Positions 17,560-25,669 of a stretch of 64,000 bases of DNA are shown here, piece by piece. The notes under the pieces were generated by a model. It had not been told where the DNA came from and searched no databases. It saw only the letters and a program-made list of their open reading frames with translations. Origin of the DNA: Palsa-504 sp963822765 (GTDB lineage Bacteria; Actinomycetota; Actinomycetes; Streptosporangiales; Streptosporangiaceae); the NCBI GenBank assembly GCA_963822765.1, contig CAWGJL010000009.1:1-64000 (forward strand), in the 5' to 3' direction. A program made the translations under genes and the position numbers. Every line of letters begins with the position of its first letter. Position 1 is the stretch's first letter.

Positions 17560-17722
17560 GTTCTGTAAACCGATTTGTAAACCGGACGCTGCGAGACAGC
17601 ACGAGACGGGGGGGACGGAGCCGACGGAGCGAGACGGAATCTGTCCTGTCCGCCGAGGTCACCACGCCCGGGAGAGACGACCCGAGACGGCAGAGACGGA
17701 CGTCGTATGGCTCATAACCCAG
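17560..17722 (+). repeat. 163-bp att-flanking repeat, copy 1
   Basis: Starts at TGTAAACCG.TTTGTAAACCGGACGC and ends at CGTCGTATGGCTCATAACCCAG. Four copies occur: 17560-17722 (+), 19066-19229 (+), 19561-19724 (-) and 23588-23750 (-). This copy alone runs on into a full half-tRNA. Confidence 0.8.
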
Positions 17723-17755
17723 AGGTCGCGGGTTCAAATCCCGCCCCCGCTACCA
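17709..17755 (+). other. 3' half of an initiator-Met-type tRNA (att site remnant)
   Basis: GGCTCATAACCCAG (CAU anticodon loop and 3' stem), a variable region, a T-arm with GGTTCAAATCC and CCCCCGC-TACCA acceptor end. The matching 5' half (D-arm, GCGGGGG) is absent; the sequence before it is the 163-bp repeat. This is what an attachment site in a tRNA gene looks like after integration, not a working tRNA. Confidence 0.75.
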
Positions 17756-17760
17756 AGGCC

Positions 17761-17793
17761 AGAGGCCGGTTCTCGAACAGAGAACCGGCCTCT
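17761..17793 (+). terminator. Rho-independent terminator after the half-tRNA
   Basis: AGAGGCCGGTTCTC-GAACA-GAGAACCGGCCTCT followed by TTCTTG: a perfect 14-bp stem with a 5-nt loop. It sits right after the tRNA 3' end, as a native tRNA terminator would. Confidence 0.85.
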
Positions 17794-17837
17794 TTCTTGT
17801 AGTTGTAAACGGATTGGTGCACCGCAGTTTAAAACAG

Positions 17838-18022
17838 TGGCCGTTCATCACTGGCCCCCTGCTGGCCGATCCTTACCGGATCGGCAAAGGCTGCTGCCGC
17901 CCATGGACGACAGGTTCAGCGCCCGACGCGGCACCTACCGGGTGATCTGCCGCATTGACGACAAGGCCCGTGTGGTGACTGTGGTCGACGTAACCTACCG
18001 ACGCGACGTCTACCGAACATGA
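17838..18022 (+). pseudogene. RelE/ParE-type toxin remnant
   Basis: The in-frame part RLLPPMDDRFSARRGTYRVI...VVTVVDVTYRRDVYRT is the C-terminal half of a RelE/ParE toxin. Just before it, another frame encodes FITGPLLADPYRIGK, the expected preceding segment, so a frameshift lies near 17890. The N-terminal third is missing, and no antitoxin is adjacent. Non-functional. Confidence 0.6.
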
Positions 18023-18576
18023 TCACCCCTTTAACCCAGTCATTGCCGAATAGTCATTAAGTACTTCTCTATCAAGGCGGCGTCGCGTCTCGGCGCCCGC
18101 TGGCCCGGCGTCAGCGCCCGCGCTCCGCCTCCGAAGGCCCGCGCGGCGTACGCCGGGCCATTCGCCACCAGGTATGCCCCCCAGATCAAAGCGGTTCATG
18201 ACATCCAGCCGGTAGCTGCGTGCAGCTCTTCCTCGGCATATCGACGACGTGCCTGCTGTGTACCCCGGTCGACCGGTCAATGGCGGGAACTTACGGTCAC
18301 TCGCGGACAGCCTGATGCGCCGCCTCACCTGCGAACAGGCAGGCTGACCCCCTGCGCAAACCGATCTTCCGGTCAGCAAGGGTCGCGGGGCCAGTTTCAT
18401 GACGCCCCGATGCGGGCGGGCGGCACCGCCATGGTCCAGGTGCCCGGCCGCGGCGCCAGGGTCGCTGGGCGGGCGTTCCGCGGTATTTCTACGGGTATAA
18501 GACCAGAGTCTTCACTGGCGCGATCTGCCCGGTGCCAGACGAGACTGAAACCGCCGTCTCGAAAGGGGGCGCCGAT
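18023..18576. other. Non-coding stretch with structured GC repeat
   Basis: About 550 bp. It carries copy 2 of the structured repeat (18102-18159). Short frames on both strands show no recognisable domain. Confidence 0.45.
18102..18159. repeat. Structured GC repeat, copy 2
   Basis: Inverted ends GGCCCGGCGT / ACGCCGGGCC around a core shared with 12350-12406. Similarity continues leftward to about 18078, where copy 1 has its GC hairpin. Stem differences between the copies are compensated. Confidence 0.55.
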
Positions 18577-18849
18577 ATGTCAGGAACCACAGCCGACCTC
18601 ATCCCCATCATCATCGTCCCGGTCGTCGCACTGGCCTTCATGCTGGTCATGGTGAATTACGCCAACAGCCACCCGCAGTGGGGCAGCCAGGCTCCGCCGG
18701 ACACCGACTCCACGCACCCGCTGGAGGGCGGCATCCCGGCTCAGCGCCTGAGCAGCCCCGGGCCGGTGGTTCCTGGCCAGCGTCTAGGCGCCGCTGCGGA
18801 CGAAGTCACCTCCGAGCAGGCGCGGGCCAGCGAAACCCGAAGGGAATAG
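18577..18849 (+). CDS. Small membrane protein of unknown function
   Basis: 90 residues from the ATG at 18577, with AAAGGGGG about 11 nt upstream; the longer frame from 18532 lacks that site. One transmembrane helix near the N terminus (DLIPIIIVPVVALAFMLVMVNYA), then a hydrophilic Pro/Gly-rich tail (HPQWGSQAPPDTDSTHPLEGG). Similar short one-helix proteins are common in actinomycetes and their mobile elements. Followed 4 nt later by a 35-codon frame. Function unknown. Confidence 0.65.
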   Translation: MSGTTADLIPIIIVPVVALAFMLVMVNYANSHPQWGSQAPPDTDSTHPLEGGIPAQRLSSPGPVVPGQRLGAAADEVTSEQARASETRRE

Positions 18850-18853
18850 CGTC

Positions 18854-18961
18854 ATGACCGACGCGGTCGACCAGCCGCCGCTGCCTAGTCGCGGGATGAT
18901 CTTGCTTGGCGACCCATTCCCGAGTGCCGACGAGGCAGGTAGCAGCGGTGACGGAGCGTGA
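18854..18961 (+). CDS. Tiny hypothetical protein downstream of the small membrane protein
   Basis: 35 codons (MTDAVDQPPLPSRG...SSGDGA), starting 4 nt after the preceding stop with GAAGGGAA in front. Acidic and Pro-rich with no recognisable domain. The spacing suggests co-translation, but the frame is short and may be accidental. Confidence 0.35.
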   Translation: MTDAVDQPPLPSRGMILLGDPFPSADEAGSSGDGA

Positions 18962-19065
18962 CCCACGGACGCTCTTGAAAACCATTGGGAAGTCTGCCTC
19001 ACAGCGCACCAGGCTGATCATCGGGTAGCGCTGGAGGTCTGCATACGCACAGGTCCATGGACTCC

Positions 19066-19229
19066 GTTTGTAAACGGATTTGTAAACCGGACGCAGCGGG
19101 ACAGCCTGAGACATGGAGGACGTGCAGGACCCGAGATGGCCTCACGCCTAAGTCTATCGAGGTCAACGTGGCATCCAGAGACCGCCCGAGACGGCAGAGA
19201 CGTGCGTCGTATGGCTCATAACCCAGCGA
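19066..19229 (+). repeat. 163-bp att-flanking repeat, copy 2
   Basis: Same ends as copy 1, and reaches only GGCTCATAACCCAGCGA of the tRNA part. Confidence 0.75.
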
Positions 19230-19560
19230 CGGCTGACGATCCCACGGCACGCCGATACGTGGCCGGAACGAGGCGCAACCGCCAGTCGAAAACCCGCCAG
19301 CGGCGCATTACGAGAGGCCCGCTCTCCTGCACCGACGGCATGACCTGCACAGACAGCTCGCCGGATGGCACCCATAGCGCTGATTGCACCGGAATTTCAC
19401 TACGTTCCGTTCCACGACTCGTTCCACGGCCAAGCCGTCGACCGTCGCTACCACCGGCAACATCAGTGCCAGCTTTGCTTTCCGCGGCGCGATGCCTCGA
19501 TGAGACCTGGCGTGCCGCCGTCCGCGCGCGGACGACAGGACTGCGGTCGTCAGCCAGCGG

Positions 19561-19724
19561 TCGCTGGCTTATGAGCCATACGACATGCGTCTCCGCTGTC
19601 TCGGGCAGTCTCTGGTCACCGCGTTGCCTGCGGCGTGACGTCGTCCCCGGCCTTCTGCATCTCTCCCGTCTCAGCCTGTCCCGCCGCGTCCGGTTTACAA
19701 TTCGGTTTGCAGAACCGGTTCTCG
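19561..19724 (-). repeat. 163-bp att-flanking repeat, copy 3 (inverted)
   Basis: On the minus strand it runs from TTGTAAACCGGACGCGGCGG to CGTATGGCTCATAAGCCAGCGA. It forms a large inverted pair with copy 2. Confidence 0.75.
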
Positions 19725-20103
19725 ACCTGCCACTTTCTGCGCTTCCACGGGTGAAAACACGCGCACCCCGGCCTGTCGGTTCACCCGTGACCGTCGGCCG
19801 CCCGCACGTGGAACGGGCCAGAACCGGCGGTTTTACAGACCATCACGTCTCGACGGAGCATGATCATCTTGACCTGCTGTGACAATGTGGCTCGGATGCG
19901 ACGAACCTGGCATCGTCCCACATATCCCAAGCGGCGGCTTTCCATCCTTGGCTCTAGATACTGAGAGTCTTGACTGCTGATCTCATCACTCTCAATGGCG
20001 GGCTACTGGCAATCTCTGGCGGCCTGGTCGACATCGCCCTGAACGATCGCCGTGAGCAGACTCGGTGGCTGCGGGCTTACCGGGTGCTTGGCAGATTGGG
20101 CCG

Positions 20104-20766
20104 TCAGCTGGTCTGGGCGGGACGGTAATCGCCGCGGAATGGGCGGACCACGGTCATGATGAAGAACAACGGCAGGGCAGCGAATGCGGCCAGGGCCGCA
20201 AGTGGCGCGACGAATGCTATGGCTGCTGCTGCTGGGTAGGCGATGACGCTGAGCAGAGATCGCCGGATTCCCTGCCGCGCGTAGCCGGTCGCTGCGGGGT
20301 CGGCAAGAAGGTGCGGAGAGCGGGACAGGTACCGGTACAGGACGATCCAGGCGAGGGGTACCAGGAATCCGACGGTGGCGTACAGCACTGTGGCAGCGAT
20401 CTGATCGGCATGGTTGCCGTCCCGCACGGCCGCGGAGATAACGGCAGCTGGCCACGGGAACAGTGATGCGACGAGCAGCAGTAGCAGGTTCGCGCAGATC
20501 AGGCGTGCATCTACTCGCCGGACCAGGGTGAACAGCTCATGGTGATTTATCCAGATCGCCGAGATGTTGAGAAAGGCCGCCAGGTAGGCGACATAGGAAG
20601 GCCACTGCCTGAGCAGTGCGCTGGCGAATCCGCCGTGCCCGGTGGCCGGGCTGCGCAGATCGAGCACCAGCAAGGTCAGAGCGATAGCGAACACTCCGTC
20701 GCTAAACGCCTCAACGCGCGTGCTCTCTGCCAGCCGTGGTGCCCGGGCTGCCCGGTCCGTTGTCAT
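20104..20766 (-). CDS. TMEM175-family potassium channel-like protein
   Basis: 220 residues from the ATG at 20766 (MTTDRAARAPRL...). The signature RVEAFSDGVFAIALTLLVLDL (the R-x3-FSD motif of TMEM175/DUF1211) is in the first helix, followed by five more hydrophobic helices and the NHHELF motif after helix 3. Bacterial members are leak K+ channels in the cytoplasmic membrane. It stands alone between repeat regions, so its link to the island is unclear. Confidence 0.88.
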   Translation of the reverse strand: MTTDRAARAPRLAESTRVEAFSDGVFAIALTLLVLDLRSPATGHGGFASALLRQWPSYVAYLAAFLNISAIWINHHELFTLVRRVDARLICANLLLLLVASLFPWPAAVISAAVRDGNHADQIAATVLYATVGFLVPLAWIVLYRYLSRSPHLLADPAATGYARQGIRRSLLSVIAYPAAAAIAFVAPLAALAAFAALPLFFIMTVVRPFRGDYRPAQTS

Positions 20767-20855
20767 TCCACCAGCCTGCCGTACCGACCGGTCGACGGGC
20801 CGGGCATCCCGTGGAACCGCTCCCGTCACAGGTCCTGCAAGGCACCCCCGATCAA

Positions 20856-20892
20856 GGTGGCAGGAATCGAACTCGCACTGTCAGCTTGGGAA
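20856..20892 (-). other. Fragment of a tRNA-Gly(CCC)-like gene (att remnant)
   Basis: On the minus strand: TTCCCAAGCTGA (anticodon loop and stem), a T-arm with GAGTTCGATTCC, then TGCCACC. The D-arm and 5' acceptor strand are missing. It looks like a third tRNA-derived attachment remnant. Confidence 0.5.
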
Positions 20893-21284
20893 TCTCTACC
20901 GTCCGGGCCGTTATGCGTCCTGACCTGCGGGGCGGGGTGTCCGCGAGTTGCCGTGAGACCGCTGGTCACCGGGGTTAATGGCCCGCCAATGGCCCGACGA
21001 ACCGAGGTTCGACTTGCACTGATGGCCGCGTCCTGGTCCTCCCGGTCCTCCTCGACAACTGCCGTCCCTGAGGCCGTGACCGTCCGTGCACAGCCAAGGC
21101 CCGCGAAGTGACCGCGTGCGTACTTGTCCCAGCTTTCCCGTGTACTGCCTCTCGTGACTGCGGACGGCTGGCAGGAATCGTTGCTGTACCGTACGCGCTG
21201 TTCGGTGCGCCATATTGGCAGCTCGGGCGTAGTTGCTTGATCACTGCTTCAGTCTGGTGCTTCGCCGGGCCGGTAGGTTAGACT

Positions 21285-21301
21285 TAGAACCTACGTTCGA
21301 T
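21285..21301. promoter_or_regulatory. LexA (SOS)-box-like palindrome
   Basis: GAAC-CTAC-GTTC flanked by TA and GA. It matches the actinobacterial core GAAC-N4-GTTC; one flank base departs from TCGAAC...GTTCGA. It is about 145 bp upstream of the gene at 21446, with TATTTGAT next to it as a possible -10. Confidence 0.5.
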
Positions 21302-21445
21302 ATTTGATAGGGGATTCCGGCCCGGCTGTCAAGATGCGTGGTGACCTGTTCGGCGTGGCGGCTTGCTGCGGATCGAAGCGACTGCTCTTATAGTTTCGCC
21401 TCCTCAATTGAGGGGGCGGATCTACAAGTCACAGCAGGAGTACCC

Positions 21446-22117
21446 GTGACACAGCCCATCCCGCAACCGAACAACTGTGAGAGGCAGCTGAAGAGACTTG
21501 GCGTCCAGCTCGCTCAGATTCTTGACGCGCTTCGTGCCGGAGAGGAGGCACGCAGGCTCACGACCGCGAATGACCCCCGCAACGCAGCGGGTACGGTGGA
21601 CTACTTTCGGCGCATCCGCGTACTGCGCGAGCGGAAGATCGCCGAGGACGGCTGGGCACGGCTCGACTTCAACATGCTGCCTCTCGTGGTCAATCCGGCC
21701 CGCACGGTCGCTATCGGGGTCTTGCTGGGCGACTACCGGACGGGATGGCCCGGGCCCTATCATCCTCATAGCAGGCGCCCGGTAGGCGACGGAAAGATCA
21801 GGCTAATCGCTCGCAACCAGCAGCAGATGACCCTGTTCCCGGAAATACATAATCCGCAGGAGGTTGACCTTGACTCGGAAGATCTGTCACGGCTACAGAC
21901 CTGGTTCCTGATCAGCTACCGGCGCCTATTTGGCGACCACGTGACAATCAGCTCAGAATTCTCTCTTCCCTCCGAGACTGGGGAGACTCGGTACATAACA
22001 AGGTACAAGCACCGCATTCCGCTACCAGAGCTCCGCTTCGATGGTGTCATCCCGTACATGGACGAGGATGATAACAACGGAGAAGGCGAATACGACGTAA
22101 CGGTCGACGAGAAGTAG
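21446..22117 (+). CDS. Hypothetical protein, partner of the XRE-ImmA gene
   Basis: 223 residues from the GTG at 21446, which has AGGAG 5 nt upstream; the frame open from 21338 lacks a ribosome-binding site. No known domain recognised. The N terminus is helical (NCERQLKRLGVQLAQILDALRAGEEARRL), the middle is beta-rich, and the C terminus is strongly acidic (DEDDNNGEGEYDVTVDE). Base composition is clearly lower in GC than the backbone. It lies 30 bp before an XRE-ImmA gene, so the two probably form an operon; by position it is a candidate toxin or effector controlled by that protein. Confidence 0.7.
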   Translation: MTQPIPQPNNCERQLKRLGVQLAQILDALRAGEEARRLTTANDPRNAAGTVDYFRRIRVLRERKIAEDGWARLDFNMLPLVVNPARTVAIGVLLGDYRTGWPGPYHPHSRRPVGDGKIRLIARNQQQMTLFPEIHNPQEVDLDSEDLSRLQTWFLISYRRLFGDHVTISSEFSLPSETGETRYITRYKHRIPLPELRFDGVIPYMDEDDNNGEGEYDVTVDEK

Positions 22118-22147
22118 TCATGGTCGACAGGAAGGTCGAAGGTCTCA

Positions 22148-23290
22148 TTGTTTACCGCGTCCCGTTTGACCCTTGCGCGGAGGCGCCGCGGGCTTACCCT
22201 CGTGGAGGTTGCTGAACGCGTAGGAGTTACTGCGCAGAGTATCTCGAACTATGAGAACGGACGCCAAGTCCCGTCAGCGCAGGTATTGGATAGCCTCGCC
22301 GAGGTTCTTGGATTTCCAGTCTCTTTCTTCTCTGCACCCGAATTTGAACCAATTACGACCGATCAGGCTTCCTTCCGCGCTCGCAGTAAGTTGCCAGCGC
22401 GCAAACGAGATATCGCGCTCAGCGCAGGTCGGCTTGCGATCGAGTTCAATGACTGGACGAGCAAGAGGTATTACCTCCCCTCCCCGGACTTGCCCTCACT
22501 TAACAAACCTGACCCTGAAACCGCCGCAGCTATAGTCCGCGCCAGGTGGAACTTGGGTTCCGCGCCGATAGGTAACATGGTGCACCTACTAGAGGCTCGT
22601 GGAGTTAGAGTCTTCTCCCTCGCGCCGGAGTACGCCGACGTAGACGCCTTCTGTTTCTTTAATGACAGCGTACCATTTATATTTTTGAATACGATGAAGA
22701 CTGCAGAGCGCGGCCGATTCGACGCTGCACATGAACTCGGGCACCTCGTCATGCATAGTGAGGGTCGCGATCTCGCGGGAGTACAGGTCGAACAAGAAGC
22801 AAATGAATTTGCGAGCGCTTTCCTCATGCCACGCGAAAGCGTCGTGGCACACATGCCTGCATCGCCGCTCATCGATCAGATACTACAAGGCAAAAAAATC
22901 TGGAACGTGGCTGCGCTTGCTCTTACTTACAGATTGCATGATATCGGTATGCTGTCTGACTGGCATTACAGAACTACTTGCGCAGAGCTAGGGCGGCGTG
23001 GCTATCGAGGTCAAGAGCCGGATGGTGCTCAGAGAGAAACTTCGCAGTTGCTTACCAAGATCTTTCTCTCTCTTCGGAAGAAGGGTGTCTCCATTAGTGA
23101 AGTCGCGCGCGATCTTTTGATTACCCCGGAAGATTTGAATAAGTATGTATTCGGGCTAGTACTGACCGTTCTTGAAGGGAATCATTCCGGTCAGAGTGAG
23201 GCCGGTCGACCAGCGCTGAGGTTGGTAGAGTCAGTTTCCTCGCCTGATCATGAAGAAACGCGTAACAAGCCCTGCCCTTGTACTTGCTGA
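22148..23290 (+). CDS. XRE-family HTH fused to ImmA/IrrE metallopeptidase
   Basis: 380 residues from a TTG with GAAGG upstream. Residues 4-58 are an XRE helix-turn-helix (RLTLARRRRGLTLVEVAERVGVTAQSISNYENG). About residues 170-260 are an IrrE N-terminal-like Zn peptidase with AAHELGHLVMH (HExxH) and a downstream Glu in EANEFASAFLMP. ImmA-type enzymes cleave partner repressors or antitoxins on DNA damage; in XRE-fused forms both repressor and protease lie in one chain. GC content is low for this genome, a sign of transfer. It follows an unknown 223-residue protein and an SOS-box-like site. Confidence 0.92.
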   Translation: MFTASRLTLARRRRGLTLVEVAERVGVTAQSISNYENGRQVPSAQVLDSLAEVLGFPVSFFSAPEFEPITTDQASFRARSKLPARKRDIALSAGRLAIEFNDWTSKRYYLPSPDLPSLNKPDPETAAAIVRARWNLGSAPIGNMVHLLEARGVRVFSLAPEYADVDAFCFFNDSVPFIFLNTMKTAERGRFDAAHELGHLVMHSEGRDLAGVQVEQEANEFASAFLMPRESVVAHMPASPLIDQILQGKKIWNVAALALTYRLHDIGMLSDWHYRTTCAELGRRGYRGQEPDGAQRETSQLLTKIFLSLRKKGVSISEVARDLLITPEDLNKYVFGLVLTVLEGNHSGQSEAGRPALRLVESVSSPDHEETRNKPCPCTC

Positions 23291-24285
23291 GCATCACCAC
23301 GACTCTGGACCTGAGGGGACCTATAATTGCCACGGGTTGCGGAATGAGCAACCCTTTTGTACCCTCCCTGGCGTGAGGCGCGGCGAGCCCCCATCCTGCC
23401 GAGCTCCGGGGCAGAGGTCCCGGGTACGCTCAAATGCAGGGAGCGGATTACCAACTTAGAAGGTCGGTTGGTGCAGCGGGTCAGCCTGCCACTCCGCTGC
23501 TCAGCCGGTCTCTCGGGCTGTCTGCGAGTGACCGCTAGTTCCGGCGTTGACCGCCCGGTCGGGCACGCAACTGGCACGCCATAGATCGCTGGGTTATGAG
23601 CCGTACGACGTGTGTCTCAGGCGTCTCGGACCGTCTCCGGTCGTTGAGCTGACCTCGGTCAACGGTGCCGAAATGTCCGTGCCGAGCGTCGGCATCTCCC
23701 CCTTCTCAATCCGTCCCGCTGCGTTTCGTGCACAAATCCGTGCTCAAGTCGGCTTGGTGACCTGCGGGATTCGAGCCTCTCGACGTGCACGCCGTCGCGC
23801 GCCCTGCTCCTCCCCCGTTCCCCTCGATAGGTGCGATCCATCAGGCCATGGCCGATGTGTCAAGGCTCGCGAAGCGACCGCCTAGCGGCCTGGCTTTGAC
23901 TCGGCGGACATGGCCGAGACAATCGTGCACCGAGGGGACGGCAGCACCAGCTCGGAAGGCTCCGGTCCGGGACGGGGACCGCTGGTGCGCCGGGTAGCAG
24001 TCAAGGGGCGTGTGCGTGTGCCCGTTAGGGGTTGGTTTCGCGCTCAGTCCGACCTGCGCGCGCTCAGGTCTGAGGTCGTTCACGGTGCCCGTGAGTGACC
24101 GCTGGTGACCGCGTTTGCGTCCGTTCTGGCATGGATATGGCACGGCCGAAGGCGGCGTTCTAGCGATCGGTGCAGGAGCCAAAGCCCAAGGAACCCGGTC
24201 ATAACGGCCGCGCCTTCCTATGCTATAGAGTCTCATTACCACGACCCCGCACGCGGTCCAATCAACGGAAGATTGGAATAATCAG
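23291..24285. other. Non-coding stretch with 163-bp repeat copy 4
   Basis: About 1 kb. Contains repeat copy 4 (23588-23750) and TGACCGCTGGTGACCGCG-like sequence near 24098. Several overlapping frames are open on both strands but none has a recognisable domain. The promoter for 24286 is probably in the less GC-rich last 80 bp. Confidence 0.5.
23588..23750 (-). repeat. 163-bp att-flanking repeat, copy 4 (inverted)
   Basis: On the minus strand it starts at GGATTTGTGCACGAAACGC and ends at CGTACGGCTCATAACCCAGC. It is the most diverged copy, but has the same length and ends. Confidence 0.7.
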
Positions 24286-24924
24286 ATGAGTCTAAGCGAT
24301 CACATCAAGCAGCAAGAAGAAAGGGCCGTCGAACTTGGTGCTAAGCTAGACGCCCTAGCTAAGGAATTTGCAGACCAGATGGCGAGGCTTAGGCTTCCGT
24401 CCCATCCCGTAATGGACGCCTCCGGCCGGTACAAGCACAGGACTTTTGTTAGAAAGGAGTACAGTGAAGGCGGCCTCGAACATAAATATAACGTGCCTTA
24501 CGTATCGATTGAATGTAGAGCCAGCGATGTCGAGGGCTGGAATTTGTACTACGAGGCCTCCGCGCGCGGATTTTTTGGCGACCGTACAACTCACGATCAC
24601 CAGCACTATCGTGACGTGGCCATCTTGACCACTGGTGAGCTTCTTTTCTCGGAATCCTTCTGGTCGTCGCTCACGTGGCAGCTTTCGCGTCCGTTGGGAG
24701 AGGTTCAATTCGCCGTACTTGGCCACGCTCCGCCAGAGTATCTTGTGTACAGAGGCGCGAGTGACGTGCTAGGGGAGCCTTCTTGGCGAGAGGCACGGGA
24801 TCGGGAGCGGCACAATGCTTTGATTGATTGGGCCGAGATGTCTTACGTATACGGACTGGAGAAGATTACCTGGCCCATTGAACAGGCGATGCTGCATGTT
24901 TTCAATCAGCTTCGCAAGCGATAG
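24286..24924 (+). CDS. Hypothetical cargo protein
   Basis: 212 residues, not recognised. It begins with a charged helical region (MSLSDHIKQQEERAVELGAKLDALAKEFADQM) that may be coiled coil, then an alpha/beta body rich in aromatic residues (GWNLYYEASARGFFGD, LLFSESFWSSLTWQLSRP). Codon use and GC are lower than the backbone and like those of 21446-23290, so it probably belongs to the same acquired cargo. It stands alone with no neighbour closer than 290 bp. Confidence 0.7.
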   Translation: MSLSDHIKQQEERAVELGAKLDALAKEFADQMARLRLPSHPVMDASGRYKHRTFVRKEYSEGGLEHKYNVPYVSIECRASDVEGWNLYYEASARGFFGDRTTHDHQHYRDVAILTTGELLFSESFWSSLTWQLSRPLGEVQFAVLGHAPPEYLVYRGASDVLGEPSWREARDRERHNALIDWAEMSYVYGLEKITWPIEQAMLHVFNQLRKR

Positions 24925-25669
24925 TTCGGGAATTGATTCGGTAGAACAGCGTGGTGACGGCACCAGTCACACGCCTCGGTGGTTGTCCGGGCCGGTCATT
25001 TGTTTCCGAGCGTCATCGGCATGCACCGAACCCATACCGTTCAGTTATCAAGTGACGCCATGCCGATCCTTCACGACGACGCGGATCCCGGCCGCTCTCC
25101 CGCCTTGCTGCCGTTAGGCGATCTGGGGGTGAGCCTGGCGGTTTACAGACCGCCGCTGCTCGACGCAGTGTGAGCGCCTTGGCGCGTCAACTTTATGTTG
25201 GCATGTTCTGATCTGCCATGCTGTATGTCATGGAGACGCCGGAGAACGAACGCCGGGACGTTGAAGAATACCTCCGTTCGCAGTCAGGACCTGACCTTGC
25301 TGTCGAGTATGTCGAAAAGCTTACTAGTGAGTATGTGCTTGGCCGCCAATATGATGTTCGGGATGCCCAAACGCCTACGGCCTGAAGGTTCTCGGACCGT
25401 ACATTGTTACCATGTGGTGTCCATCACCGCAGGTAGCTGCATTTGCTTGCTCGGCGCGCCGCGCTGGGTAGGCCTCCCGGGGCCGCAGCCCGGCGCGAGC
25501 GCGGCCGGGCGCGGCGGAGCCGCCTTGATCCCAGTACGGATGAATTCGGCAGTGTACTGAACCGCGGATCGTGGAAGCCTGTGGCAGTTGCGCTAGACCA
25601 GCGCTGTTGCGGTCCGCTGAAATCGTAAGATATCGGCCCGTTCAGTTAACACGAGCGCAGCCTGATCTC
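24925..25669. other. Mostly non-coding stretch before the relaxase remnant
   Basis: About 745 bp. Contains one short gene remnant (25218-25385) and a GC-rich hairpin-forming patch at 25455-25530. Nothing else supported. Confidence 0.45.
25218..25385 (+). pseudogene. Short N-terminal remnant of an actinobacterial hypothetical protein
   Basis: 55 codons: METPENERRDVEEYLRSQSG, AVEYVEKLTSEYVLGRQYDV, RDAQTPTA. The AVEYVEKLTSEYVLGRQYDVRD run looks like the start of a longer conserved protein whose body is missing. The stop at 25383 follows directly. Function unknown; probably truncated by the deletion that joined it to the GC-rich patch. Confidence 0.4.

Larger units (their letters stand above)
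18962..20103. other. Repeat-rich non-coding region
   Basis: Holds copies 2 and 3 of the 163-bp repeat in opposite orientation about 330 bp apart, and a CGTTCCACGACTCGTTCCACGG motif near 19417 like the integrase-upstream motifs. Frames here have no domain and overlap the repeats. Confidence 0.55.
20767..21445. other. Non-coding stretch with half-tRNA-Gly and SOS-box-like site
   Basis: About 680 bp. Contains the tRNA-Gly-like fragment (20856-20892) and, at 21285-21301, a LexA-box-like palindrome. No intact gene supported. Confidence 0.55.

Noticed and set aside
17396..17737. Minus-strand frame starting MNPRPLGYEPYDVRLCRLG
   Set aside because: It is read from the antisense of the half-tRNA and the 163-bp repeat. 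Similar frames occur at the other repeat copies, so it is a shadow of the repeat, not a gene.
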